Positions 47,471 through 58,681 of a stretch of 64,000 nucleotides of DNA are shown piece by piece. The translations under genes were made by a program, and so were the position numbers. The notes beneath the pieces were generated by a model. It was given only the letters and a program-made list of their open reading frames with translations, searched no databases and was not told the DNA's origin. The stretch comes from Molossus alvarezi (taxonomy: Eukaryota; Chordata; Mammalia; Chiroptera; Molossidae), in assembly GCA_037176705.1 (NCBI GenBank), contig CM073899.1, forward strand, positions 6,634,001-6,698,000, written 5' to 3'. Within the stretch, counting starts at the first letter, position 1; every line of letters begins with the position of its first letter.

Positions 47471-48884
47471 TTTTGTGTTCCCATTTTCGCTGCCTCTTTG
47501 TGTTTGTTTTTATGTATTAGGCAGATCTGCTATGACTTCCGGTCTTGGAAGGGTGGTCTTATATAGTAGGTAACCTGTGGAACCTAGGGGCATAGTGTCC
47601 CTATTACCTGACCTGGGTGCTCTAAGAATGTCCCTTATGTAGAGCCTCCTATTATAATTGAGTTTTTATTACTATTTGCCTGCTCATGTGTAGGATCAAT
47701 ACTCAGACTGCTGACTGTGAAGCTCAACCCCAACACCATGTAAGTGTTTATCATAAAAAGTGGAATTTGCCTCAGCAGTGTTAGTATTTGCCAAGAGTTC
47801 CCTGTGGATATGCTTCTTGTGAGGCTTATTGGATCCTACTCTGTTGGTGTCTGAAACTGGCTACTAAGGTGTATTGGTTCTGAATCTCTCCAAGAGGACT
47901 CTGATGCCAGTCAATATCAGATGCTGCCTGAGACTGGCCCTGGGCAACCTCTTTGGGGCTATCAGCAATACACAACTTTTGGCTTCCTTTTCTGAGTCTG
48001 GGTGCTTGTGCAAAGGACCAAGCTGGGCATGAAAGCCTGCTTTCACTAGCCCTTGGCCTAGGGGAAGTTCGGCAAAAGACTCAAAGCACTTAGAGATCCA
48101 CCTCTGCCTGCAGGCTGTCTGTTAAGCTCAGTCACTTGAAAAACCTCAAGCTGTATGCCTTAGGAGGGCATAAGCTCCACAGGTAGGGCAAGAGGAATTC
48201 CTCTTCTCCCCCCACTTTCCAACTCCACAGACTGATGCTGCTTGAAGGGGAGTTCTCTGGTGAAGAAAGATGGTTTTGGCAGTATGAGGGAATGATTCAG
48301 CCCAGGAGTACTGGTGGGTGAGCTCCCAGCTCTCTCCCAAGAGCCACCAACTCCATATTCTTCTCATAGAGCTCTAGTCCATTCTGTCTTCCCTCCACTG
48401 TTGCCCAGGGTGAGTGGCTGCAAATCAAATTTTGTGCATTGGCCCTTTAAGAGGGCTCCTGTGTTTCTAGTCATCTCTACCTGGCGGACAGACACCACAC
48501 TTCTTTTCACAGGTAGATGTTATGTGAGCACCTTTTCAAGTCCTTTTGCTCCAGGAAAGGGAGCCTGGCTTGAGGTTTAGACCCCACACTTCTCAGGGAA
48601 AACCCCCCACAGCTAATGTAGGCTTCTGGAACTTCAGCTACTGCCTATGAGTTTTCAGATATCCCTTATACCTCCACAATTTCTACTGGTCTTGATGCAG
48701 CCTCCTCTTTAAGTCCTTGTTTATAAGGATTCTCTCCAACTAGTCTTCAATTGGTTATTCAGGATAGTTTGTTCATTCTTTAGTTTTAATTCCAGTTTGG
48801 TACAGGGCAGAGGTGAGTGTAACTTCATCTAATCCACCACCATACTGGATCCTTTTAAATCAATGTTGTATCACAGAAAAAATA

Positions 48885-49375
48885 TATTAGTTGGTCATGG
48901 ATTATACCTCCTTTATATATTGATGAATTACTGTACAATAAAGTGTGCGATTAAATCAAGAACAAGAGAATGATGAAATCAAAAAATGGTAGAAACAAAA
49001 GATGTGTGAGGTTTCTGCTACAGTAACACAGCATACTGTTTTACAGTAAATTTATTTTTCTAAGTAAAAAGAGTACCCTGTAAAATAATGATAAAAAGTA
49101 TAGTATAGTAAATACATAAACCAGCAGCATAGTCATTTATTACCATAATTATATATAATATACTTTTATATAACTGACAGTTCTAGATTTGTTTCCACTG
49201 TCATTACCACACAAGTGGGAGTAATGCATTGTTTGATGATGTTACCATGACTTCAGTGTCACTAGGTGCTAGGAATTTTTGGCTCCAATATAATCTTATG
49301 GGACAATCATTACATATGAAATGTTGTTATACAATACATGGTTGTATTTTTTCTAAGAGGTTGTGTAGGACTGTT
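48885..49375 (-). mobile_element. DNA-transposon relic (family uncertain)
   Basis: The minus strand shows 'cctagcacctagtgacactg', 'caatgcattactcccacttg', 'ggtaataaatgactatgctgc' and 'actatactatactttttatc', wording I associate with a hAT-type mammalian transposon. No terminal repeats were confirmed and no transposase frame is visible. Confidence 0.4.
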
Positions 49376-49407
49376 CTTAGCAATTTTTTAAAACATATTA
49401 TTCTTTA

Positions 49408-49706
49408 GCCCTGGATGGTTTTGCTCAGTGGTTAGAGCATTGGCCTGTGAACCAAAGAGTCCTGGGTTTGGTTCCCACTAAGGGCACGTACCTTGGTTGT
49501 AGTTCGTCCCTGGCCCTGGTTGAAGTCATGTGGGTAGCAGTCAGTTGATGTGTCTCTCTCACATCAATGTTTCTCTCTCTCTCTCTCTCCCTCTCTCTTT
49601 CCTCCCACTCTATCTGAAGGTAAATGCAAAAATGTCCTCGGGTGAAGATAAAGAAAAGAAAAGAAAACAAAACAAAATAAAATCAACAAAAAAATCCCTC
49701 ACCCTT
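49408..49706 (+). mobile_element. VES-type SINE (h)
   Basis: Plus strand: head 'gccctggatggttttgctcagtgg', box B 'gggtttggttccc' (one C-to-T change from the young copies), body, then a long A-rich tail with AAAGA and AACAA units. Duplication 'atattattctttag' at 49395-49408 versus 'atattattgtttag' at 49707-49720. Confidence 0.92.
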
Positions 49707-49720
49707 ATATTATTGTTTAG

Positions 49721-49999
49721 TGAAAAACCATCTGAGCCTCTAGATTTCTTTTTTGGGAGTTATAATTATTAATTTATTTTTAATAGTTATAGAGCTTTTC
49801 AATTCTTTATTTTACCTTGAGTATGTTGTAGTAGTTTGTGCTGTTCAAGAAACTGACCAATTCATCTAAATTGTCAGATGTATTTATATTATGTGTTTAA
49901 AGTTGTTTATATCATATTATCATTTTTTGTGTAACATTCCTTTTTTATTTCAATATAGGTAATTTGCATCTTTTTCCTTTTTTAGCATTTTGACTAATT
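49721..49999 (-). mobile_element. Old L1M ORF2 fragment, part 1 of a split element
   Basis: The plus-strand text 'ctgaccaattcatctaaattgtcag' and 'aggtaatttgcatctttttcc' is the reverse of the mid-ORF2 region of an old L1M. The same element appears to resume beyond the L1 at 50000-56420, at 56480-56995 and 57974-58640, in the correct L1 order. Confidence 0.6.
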
Positions 50000-51838
50000 T
50001 TATTTTATTTATTTATTTTTTACAACATTTTTATTAATTTATTTTTGTTACAGGTATTCCTCCTTTTTCCCCCATCGACACCCTCCTCCCAATCCTCCCT
50101 ACCCCCTGGAATTATTCTCTATGTCCACTGGTTATGCATATATGCATGTAAGTTCTTTGGTTCATCTTTTCATCTTTCACTCACCCCTCTTTCCAAGGTT
50201 TGTCAGTTTGTACCCTATTTCTATATCTCTGGGTCTATTTTGTTCATCAGCTTATTTTGTTCATTATATTCTACAAAGAAGTGAGATAATGTGATAATGT
50301 GATAGTTGTCTTTCTCTGACTGGCTTTTGTCGCTTAGCATGATGCTTTCAGGTCCCTCCATGTTGTCTCAAAAGATAAGAGATCTTTTTTTCTTATAGCT
50401 GCATGGTATTCCACTGTGTATATGTACCACAGCTTTTTTATCTACTCATCTATTGATGGACACTTGGGCTGTTTCCAGATCTTAGCAATTGTAAATAGTG
50501 CTGCTATGAATATAGGGGTACATATATTCTCTCTTATTGGTGCTTCAGGCTTCTTAGAGTATATTCCTAGAAGTGGGATCACTGGTTCAAATAGCAAACA
50601 ATTTTGAATTATTTGAGGAAACACCATATTGTTTTTCATTGTGACTGCACTAGTCTGCATTACCACCAACTGTGTACTAGAGTCCCCTTTTCTCCACACC
50701 CTTGCCAGGACTTGTTGTGTGATGATTTGTTGATGGCAGCCATGCTGGCAGGTGTGAGGTGATACATCATAGTCATTGTAATTTGCATCTCTCTGATGGA
50801 TAGTGACATTGAGCGTTTCTTAATATGTCTCTTGACCCTTTGTATGTCCTGGTTGGAGAGGTGTCTATTTAAATTCTTTGTCCGTTTATTACTTGGATTC
50901 TTTGTCTTCCTTTGTTGAGTTGTTTGAGCACTCTATATATGGGCAATTATGCTCTTCCATATAGTGGGTTCCCATTCCATTTTAATGCTTGTTTCCATCG
51001 CTGTGCAGAAGCTTTTTAGTTTGATATAGTCCCACTTATGATTTTTTTTCCTTTGATTCTCTTGCCTTAGGCATTGTTTCAGTGAAAATTCTGCTGTGTG
51101 AAATGTCTGAAATTTTGTTGCCTACATTTTCTTCTGGAATTTTTATGGATTCGCTAGTCACATTTAAGTCTTTTATCCAGTTTGAGTTTATTCTTGTATG
51201 TGGTGTACATTGGTGGTCTAACTTCATTTTTTTTTTTTTTTTTTTTGCATGTAGGTGTCCAATTTTCCCAACAACATTTATTAAAGAGGTGTCTTATTAA
51301 TTGAGCATACTGCCTTGGGTCAATTTCTGGGTTCTCTGTTTTGTTCCATTGATTTATATGCCTGTTCTTCTGCCAGTACCAGTTTGTTTTGATTACAATG
51401 GCTTTGTAGTATAACCTGATATCCAGTATTGTGATTCCTCCTACTTTGTTCTTTTTTTTCACGATGACTGTGGCAATACAGGGTCTTCATTTGGTTTCAT
51501 ATAAATTTGGGGAGTATTGGGTCTAGTTCCATGAAATATGTCATTGGTATTTTGATGGGGATTGCATTGAATCTATAGGTTGCTTTAGGTAGTATGGACA
51601 TTTTAAAGATGTTAATTTTTCCAATCCATGAACAAAGTATGTGCTTCCACTTTTTAATAACTTCTTCTATTTCTTTTTTAAATTTTGTACAGTTTTCTGC
51701 TAAGAGATCCTTTACTTCTTTGGTTAAGTTTATTCCTAGGTATCTTAGTTTTTTGCTGCAATGGTAAATGGGATTGTTTTTTTTAGTTTCTCTTTCTGTG
51801 AGTTCATTATTGGTGTATAAGAATGCCATCAATTTCTT

Positions 51839-52095
51839 TTTTTTTTTTTTTTGTATCCTCACCCGAGGACATTTTTCCATTTTTTGTTCAGGTAGAGTGG
51901 GAGGGAGAGAGAGGAACAGAGAGAGAGAGAAAAACATCTATGTGAAAGGAACACATTGAGTGGCTGCCACCCGCACAACCAACCAGGGCCGGGGACAAAC
52001 TGCAACCGAGGTACGTGCCCTTAGCGCGAACCGAACCCAGGTCTCTCAGGACCGCAGGCTGACGCTCTAACCACTGAGCCAAAGCGGCCAGGGCA
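51839..52095 (-). mobile_element. VES-type SINE (i), inside L1 ORF2
   Basis: Minus strand, full length and little diverged: head GCCCTGGCCGC, boxes A and B, 'gtttgtccccggccctgg', CT-rich body and a T-rich (plus-strand) tail. A 13 bp duplication, 'ccatcaatttctt', occurs at 51826-51838 and 52096-52108. Confidence 0.97.
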
Positions 52096-52356
52096 CCATC
52101 AATTTCTTGATGTTTATATTTGTATCCTGATACTTTGCCAAATTCATTATTTACCTCTAGTAAATTTTTCATGGAGTCTTTAGGGTTTTCTATATACAAT
52201 ATTATGACATTTTAAAATAATGACAGTTTCACTTCCTTCTTTCCAATTTGGATCCCTTTTATTTTTTCTTCATATGTAATTGCTATGGCTAAGACTTCCA
52301 GAACTATGTTAAATAAGAGTGGTGAAAGCGGGCTTCTCTGTCTTGTCCCTGTTCTT

Positions 52357-52457
52357 TTTATTTATTTATTTTTGGTATGTGCCACTAGAGGGAACTGAAC
52401 CCGGGACTCTCTGGTCCACAGGCCGACATTCCAGCCGCTGAGCCATACCAGCCAGGG
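52357..52457 (-). mobile_element. Short head-only tRNA SINE, ~100 bp
   Basis: Minus strand: head 'gccctggctggtatggctca', box A-like 'ggctcagcggctggaatg' and box B 'gggttcagttccc', then 'tagtggcacataccaaaaa' and a (TAAA)n tail. The CT-rich VES body is absent. A perfect 15 bp duplication, 'cttgtccctgttctt', at 52342-52356 and 52458-52472 shows that the short form is the inserted unit. Confidence 0.9.
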
Positions 52458-54454
52458 CTTGTCCCTGTTCTTAAGGGAAATGATTTTAGTTTTTTCCAAT
52501 TGAGTATGATGTTGGTTGTAGGTTTTCCATATATTGCCTGGATTATGTTGAGATATGATCCCTCTATTCCCACCTTGCTGAGAATTTTTATCAGAAATGG
52601 GTGCTGGATTTTGTCTAATATTTTTTCAGCATCTACTGATATAATCATATGCTTTTTATCTTTCACTTAGTTATCTGGTGTATCACTTTTACTGATTTGT
52701 GAATATTGTACCAGCCTTGCATCCACTTGGTCATGGTGAATAAATTTTTAAATGTATTGCTGGATCCAATTTGCTAATATTTTGTTAAGGATTTTGGCAG
52801 CTATTTTCATTAGGGATATTGGTGTGTAGTTTTTCTTCATAGTGTCTTTATCTGGTTTTGCAATTAGAATTTTCTGGCCTCATACAAGAAGGTTGTAAGT
52901 CTTCCTTCTTCTTGAATTTTTTGGAATAGTTTGAGGAGAATGGGTGTTAGTTTTCCTTTAAATGTTTGGTAACCCCCCCCCCCCCGTCCATGAAGCCTTC
53001 CAGGCCTGGGCTTTTGTTTTCTGGTATTTTCTTTATTACATCTTTAATTTTCTTAGTTGTTATTGGTCTGTTCAAGTTTTGTATCTCTTTCTGGTTCAGT
53101 TTTAGGAGACGATGTGATTCTAAAAATTTGACCATTTTACCTAGATTGTCCAATTTGTTGATGTATAATTGTTCCTAATGTTCTTTAATGATCCTTTGTA
53201 TTTCCGTGGTGTCAGTTGTTACTTCTCTTTTATTTCTGATTTTGTTTATTTGGGTCCTCTCTATTTTTTTCTTGATGAGTCTGGCTAAGGGTTCATCAAT
53301 CTTGTTTATCTTTTTAAAGAACTGGCTCTTTGTTTCATTGATATTTTGAATTATTTTTTAAGTTTTTATGTCATTTATTTTTGCTCTGACCTTTACTATT
53401 TCTTTACTTCTATTTGCACTGGATTTTTGTTGTTGTTGTTGTTTGCTTTCTAGTTCTTTACGTTGTAGGGTTATAAAGTCAATTAGAACACTCTCTTTTT
53501 CGAGGTAGTCCTGTAATGCTATGAATTTCCCTCTCAGGACTGCTTTTAATGTGTCCCATAGATTTTGTGTTGTTGTGTGTTCGTTTTCATTAGTTTTCAG
53601 AAAGTTTTTAATTTCTTCTTTGATCTCGTTAGTACCCCATTCATTATTTAATAACATGCTATTTAGCCTCCATGTTACTAATGTGTTTGCGTGTTTTTGT
53701 TGTAATGATTTCTAGTTTTATGCCATTGTGATCTGAGAAGATACTTGATATGATTTCAATCTTCTTGAACTTGTATAGACTTAGTTTCTGTCCTAACATA
53801 TGGTCTATCCTTGAGAATGTCTCATGTGCACTTGAGAAGAATGTGAATTCTGCAGTTTGGGGGTGTAATTCTCTGTAGATATCTACTAAATCCATTTGAT
53901 CTAGTGCATCATTTACCATCTCTGTTTCTTTGTGAATTTTTTTGTCTAGCTGATCTCTCCAGTGACGTCAGCGAATGTTGAAGTCCCCTGCTATTATTGT
54001 GTAGCTGTTGATTTCTCATTTGAAGTCTTCAAGAAGTGTTTAATGTATTTTGATGATCCTATGTTGGGTGAATATTTGTTTACCATGGTTATATCTTCCT
54101 GTGGGATAAATCCTTTCAATATTATGTAGTGGCCTTCTCTGGCTCTAGTTACAGCCTTCATTTTGAAGTCTATTTTACTGGATATGAGTATTGCTACTTC
54201 AGGGTTTTTTTTTCCTTTCTGTTTTGGAATTTATTTTTTTCCTTTCACTTTAAACCTATGTGAATCTTTTGTTGTGAGTTGGGTCTCTTGTAAACAACCT
54301 ATCAATGAGTCATGCTTTCTTATCCATTCGCTACTCTGTGTCTTATGATCAGAGCATTTAATCCATTTACATTTAAGACTATTATTGACATGTACTTATT
54401 TATTACCATTATTGTTTATTATGATTATGTTTCTCTTCTTATTTCATCTTACTA

Positions 54455-55564
54455 TTATAGTAGTCCTTTTAACATTTCTTGCAGTGCTGGTTTGGTGCTA
54501 ATATGTACCCTTAGCTTTTTTTTTTTTTTTGTCTTGGAAGCTCTTTATTTCACCTTCTATTTTGAATGATAGCCTTGCTGGATAAGTAGTCTTGGATTCA
54601 GATCCTTGTTTTTCATGACCTTGATTACTTCATGCCATTTCCTTCTGGCCTGTAGTGTTTCTCTTGAGAAGTCAGCTTCTGTTTCTGTTGAGAACTCCCT
54701 TATGGGCGTTCTTTTCTAGGTAACCTGTTGCTCATCTCTTGTTGCCTTTAGGATTCTCTCTTGGTGTTTAATGTTTGGCATTTTAAGTATGTGTCTTGGT
54801 TTGGACCCCTTTGGGTTCTTCTTTCTTGGAGCTCTCTGTGCTTCTTGAACTTCTAGGCCTTTTCCTCACCAAGTTAGGGGAGTTTTTTGTCCCTATTTCT
54901 TTTTATTTTTTTCTTTATTGATTTTAGAGAGAGAAGGAGAGAGAGATAGAAACATCTATGAGGGAGAACATTGATTAGCCACCTCCTGCATCTCCCCCAC
55001 TGGGCATTTGGTCCACAACCTGGGCATGTGCCCTGACCAGAAATTGAACTGGCGACCTTCTGGTGCATGGGTTGACACTCAACCACTGAGCCACACTGGC
55101 TGGGCTGTCACTATTTCTTCAAATATATTCTCTATCCCTTGCTCATTTTCTTCTCCTTCTGGCACTCCTATGATGTAGATGTTGTTATGTTTCATATTGT
55201 TCCACGGTTCTCTTAGGCTGTCTTTCTGTTTTTTCACTGTTTTTTTCTTTTTGGTTCTCTGATTGGGTAATTTTTTCTACTCTTTCTTATAGAAAAGAAG
55301 TTCATTAATTTTGATCCTTGTCTCTTCTGTTATTCTTTCCAATGGGTTCTTTATTTCTGCTATCATTCTTTATTTCCAATAGTTGATTTTCAAAGTTTGT
55401 ATATCTTTACTCATTGTGTTGACCTCTTTCCTAATGCTATTGAGCTTCCTCATAAATATTACTCTGAACTCTACCTCTGATATGTTGCTTAATTCCATTT
55501 TATTTATCTCTTCTCCTGTAGAATTCTCTTTTTCTTTCATTTGAGATTTGTTTCTTTGTTTCAC
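54455..55564 (-). pseudogene. L1 ORF1 pseudogene (copy H), SINE-interrupted
   Basis: N-terminus 'MKQRNKSQMKEKENSTGEE' at 55507-55564, coiled-coil region to about 55370, then degraded text. The C-terminus 'STKPALQEMLKGLL' has its stop at 54455-54457. A VES SINE at 54901-55105 interrupts the RNA-binding part. Confidence 0.8.
54901..55105 (-). mobile_element. VES-type SINE (j), second subtype, inside L1 ORF1
   Basis: Minus strand head 'gcccagccagtgtggctcag', box B area 'cagttcaatttctgg', 'catgcccaggttgtgg' middle and A-rich tail. Duplication 'tgtccctatttct' (54888-54900) versus 'tgtcactatttct' (55106-55118). Confidence 0.92.
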
Positions 55565-56479
55565 CGTTTTGGCAGTCTCAGTGGGTTTTGGAGTCTGCCA
55601 AATTTCCCCTGTGAGTCTTGGTGTTTCACTGGTTGTGGCTCCCTGAACTGGGTTTGGATAAGTGTGGGAGGACCCACTTTACACCACTGTCATGTCCACC
55701 TTTTCTGAGTAAATTAGCAAGCCAAAGAAAGGTTCAGTTATCCTCTAGATTTTGCCTGGATGCTATTAATCTCAGTTACTTGATGAGCCTTGATTTGTAG
55801 CCCTCAATTGAATGAAAAATCCCCCAGGTCTAAGAGAATTTCCAGCAGGTGTGGCACTTGTTTTCTGTCAGACTCTAGATATTAATGAGCCTCAATTTGC
55901 ATTTCTCTGGCCTGGTATGGTGGTGTTTAAATTTTTAGGAAAGGGCTGTTGATTTTCCCCAGGTCTCTGGGAATGGCTCTTTGAGTAAGATGACTAATGT
56001 TTAATGAGGTGGTGATTCAGCACAAATCTCCTGGTGTCTTCCCCTCCATCTGTCTCCTGAGCCAGGAGTCCCAGACTCTCTTCACACAATTCCAGTTCAG
56101 TCTGCCTTCCTTCTGCCAGAGCCCAAGGTGAATGGCTGTAGCTGATTTGGTGCTTTATAAAAGTCCCTTTTTTCTTAGCAGAAATCACTCACAGCTAAAA
56201 AGCCCTCAGCTGCTGTCTGTGGGCTCCCACCCTGCCTTCTTGCATGCCTGCAGTTCCTACCAGGCTCAATTTGGCATCCTCTTTCTGTCCCTGGTTATAT
56301 GTTTTCTTCAGCTGATTTTAAGTTGGTTTTTCCTGATAATTTGTATTTATTTTAGTTGTAATTCCAGTTTGGTCCTGGGAGACAGTCTGTGTAGCTTCCA
56401 TTCACTCCATCACCATTTTTCTTTCTCTCTTTTTCTCTTTCTTTATCAATCTTTTTTTATATTCCTTGATACACCTCTT

Positions 56480-56995
56480 TGACCCTAGTAGTATGTAAAA
56501 GTGCCTTGTTTAGTTTCCAAGAGTTTAAATATTTTTTTCTTTTCTTTTTGTTGCCAGTTTCTAATTTGATTCAATAGCTGTTGGAGAACACGTACTATAT
56601 GAGTTCAATTATTTTAATATTCTCTGATGAGGCTTGTTTTACAGTACAGAATAATGTGTATCTTCATGAATGCTTCATTAAAGCTGAAAATAAATATATA
56701 ACCTGCTGATGTTATAGCTTGAATTGTTTTGTAAGTGTCAGAATCAGTTGGATGACAGTCTTCTGAGTTCTTATATTCGCACTAAGTTCTGTCTAGTTGT
56801 TCTATTAATTAAGAGAGTTGTTAAAGTGTTCTACTATAATTTTTATTTTTAAAATGCTCCTTTCAGTTTTGTTATTTATTGCTTCACATATATTTCAACT
56901 CTGTTTTTGGTACATACATATTTAGTATGGATATAAATTCTTATCAAATGTTATATTATAATAATTATGTCTATCCTAGATAATATTTTGTTAAA
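56480..56995 (-). mobile_element. Old L1M ORF2 fragment, part 2
   Basis: Plus-strand text 'aaaagtgccttgtttagtttcc', 'ctagttgttctattaattaa' and 'ttgcttcacatatatttcaact' is the reverse of the endonuclease-side region of an old L1M ORF2. It follows in L1 order after the 49721-49999 fragment. Confidence 0.6.
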
Positions 56996-56999
56996 TATA

Positions 57000-57397
57000 T
57001 ATTTGTTAATAAAATTATATAGGTTTCAAATGTATGATTCTATGATACATCATCTGTATAATGCATTGTGTGTTACCCATCCATAGTCAAATCATTTTCT
57101 GTCACCATATTTTTTACCCCTTTACTCTTTGCCTCTTCCCATACCCCTTTCCTCTGGTTACCACTATAATTTTTGTCATTTTGTTCACTTGTTACTTTTA
57201 GTTTTATATCCCACAGATGGGTAAAATTATGTGGTTCTTGATTTATGTGATTTTGTCTGACTTATAGCATAGTATTCTCAAGATCCATCTATGCTGTTAC
57301 AAATGGCAACATTTCATTTTTTTTTAGGGCTGAGTTAATTTCATTGCAAATATGTATCACAGCTTCTCTAAGCTTTTTTATCCAATAATCTACTGAA
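57000..57397 (-). mobile_element. L1 3' end, truncated
   Basis: Minus strand: tail at about 57000, then 'aataaaattatataggtttc' (plus) and the 3' UTR and ORF2 C-terminal region up to 'ttatccaataatctactgaag'. It lies inside the old L1M and is joined at 57398 to a headless SINE. Confidence 0.8.
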
Positions 57398-57604
57398 GGG
57401 CCTGTGGTCCAGAGAGAACCAGGTTCGGTCCCTGCTTAGGGCGCGTACCTCCTTTGCAGTTTGTCCCCAGCCCTGGTTGGGTTGTGCGGGTGGCAGCCAC
57501 TCGATGTGTCCCTTTCACATAGATGTTTCTCTCTCTCTCTCTCTCGCTCCCACTCTATCTGAACAAAAAAATGGAAAAATGTCCTCAGGTGAGGATAAAA
57601 AAAA
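57398..57604 (+). mobile_element. VES-type SINE (k), head missing
   Basis: Plus strand: begins inside the tRNA-like part ('cctgtggtccagagag'), keeps box B ('aggttcggtccctg'), the middle and body, and ends in a short A run. Box A is missing, so the copy is 5' truncated or lost its head at the L1 boundary. Confidence 0.88.
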
Positions 57605-57644
57605 GTTATTTTTTAATTACAGTTGACCCTGGGTTATTTCTTCT

Positions 57645-57686
57645 TTCTTTTTTTTTTTTTTTAAAAAAAACATATTTTCATTGATA

Positions 57687-57784
<98 letters not shown>

Positions 57785-57972
57785 GGGACAGGAGGAGAGA
57801 GAGAGAAAAACATCAACCAAAGAGAGAAACACTGACTAGCTGCCTCCGATACACCCTCATTCCCTTTAGAGATCTAACCTGCAACCTGGGCAAGTGCCTC
57901 AACCAGGAATTGAACCAGTGACCTCTTGGTGCATGGGACAATGCTCAACCAACTGATCCACACTAGCTAGGG
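57645..57972 (-). mobile_element. VES-type SINE (l) with compound microsatellite
   Basis: Minus strand: head 'accctagctagtgtggatca' (57953-57972), decayed box B near 57905-57920, and the body replaced in part by (TG)n(TA)n(GA)n at 57688-57780. Possible duplication 'gttatttcttcttt' (57630) versus 'gttaatttgttctttt' (57973). Confidence 0.85.
57688..57780. repeat. Compound (TG)n(TA)n(GA)n microsatellite
   Basis: About twelve TG units, about nineteen TA units, then about sixteen GA units in a row, probably grown from a SINE body and tail. It opens long frames on both strands that are not genes. Confidence 0.97.
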
Positions 57973-57973
57973 T

Positions 57974-58640
57974 GTTAATTTGTTCTTTTAAATGTTGCTT
58001 TATTTGATATTATTATACCCACATTTGCTTTTTTTTTTTTTTTTGCTCAATTTTTGCATACTGCATATGTTTTTTATCATTCTTTTCTTTTCAACTTATC
58101 TATATCTCTATATTTCAAATGAATTTCTTCTAAAAAGTCTATGACTGGTCATTTTTTAAAATTCAACTTGCCAATCTCTGTCTTAAAATTGATACATTTA
58201 TATGATTTATTTACTTTTATATAACTCGTCAAGTGCTGGGGCTTCAGAATGCCATTTTATGTATTGTTTTCTAGTCTTTCAGTTTTCATTCTTTTCAATT
58301 TTTTCTTTTCTTTTTCTACTGTGATGAAGGTTACTTAAACCTTTGTTTGGAATTGTATTTGGATTTATTACTATTTGTTTAAATGTAAGTGTCTGCATAG
58401 CTCTTTTTTTTTTTTTTTTTCTGGAATGTTGCAGGATATACATCCTATCTTCATAATATGTCTATGTCTGTTGTCATTTACCAGTTCAAGTGAAGTGTAC
58501 ACAACATACCTTCTTTTTTTGCATTCTTCTATTATTCATTTCTAATATACTTTTATTATGAACTTTATCAACCAATATTAGTATTTTGCTCAACTATCAT
58601 TCATAATTTAGACAATTCAAAATAAGATGCTAAATCTACT
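57974..58640 (-). mobile_element. Old L1M ORF2 start / spacer, part 3
   Basis: Plus-strand text 'tttatttgatattattatacccac', 'caacttatctatatctctatattt' and 'aattcaacttgccaatctctg' is the reverse of the beginning of an old L1M ORF2. It completes the order seen at 49721-49999 and 56480-56995. Poly-T runs at 58030-58043 and 58405-58421. Confidence 0.6.
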
Positions 58641-58681
58641 ATATTTAATCATGTTTTATATATAAATATATATGTATATAT

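Larger units (their letters stand above)
42657..48852 (-). mobile_element. Near full-length older L1 (copy G) with internal deletion
   Basis: Minus strand order: 5' UTR (about 48852-47470), ORF1, ORF2, 3' UTR and tail at about 42660. The 3' UTR ('tctaagacctgtcattctg') matches the copy at 58641, an older subfamily than copies D and L. A possible target duplication is 'ctttttaaatttat' (42658) versus 'ccttttaaatcaat' (48851). A deletion removes the ORF1 end, the spacer and the ORF2 start near 46650. Confidence 0.88.
50264..54409 (-). pseudogene. L1 ORF2 pseudogene (copy H)
   Basis: The start codon position is 54407-54409. Endonuclease remnants include 'SRIDHMLG' and '[10 protein letters not shown]' (53659-53919). 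The reverse-transcriptase motif '[17 protein letters not shown]' lies near 52600-52660. At the catalytic-site position 52205-52216 the FADD codons are replaced by text that reads a stop, so polymerase activity is lost. Two SINEs (51839-52095, 52357-52457) split the frame. A C run of 13 at 52973-52985 adds another lesion. Stop position 50264-50266. Confidence 0.85.
50000..56420 (-). mobile_element. Near full-length L1 (copy H) carrying three SINEs
   Basis: Minus strand: 5' UTR about 56420-55570, ORF1, spacer, ORF2, 3' UTR and tail at about 50000. The 3' UTR matches the truncated copy at 4745. SINEs at 51839-52095, 52357-52457 and 54901-55105 landed later. The element itself interrupts an older L1M. 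All reading frames are damaged. Confidence 0.9.

Noticed and set aside
57688..57921. 77-codon frame of alternating Cys/Val, Tyr/Ile and Arg/Glu
   Set aside because: Dinucleotide microsatellite read as protein.
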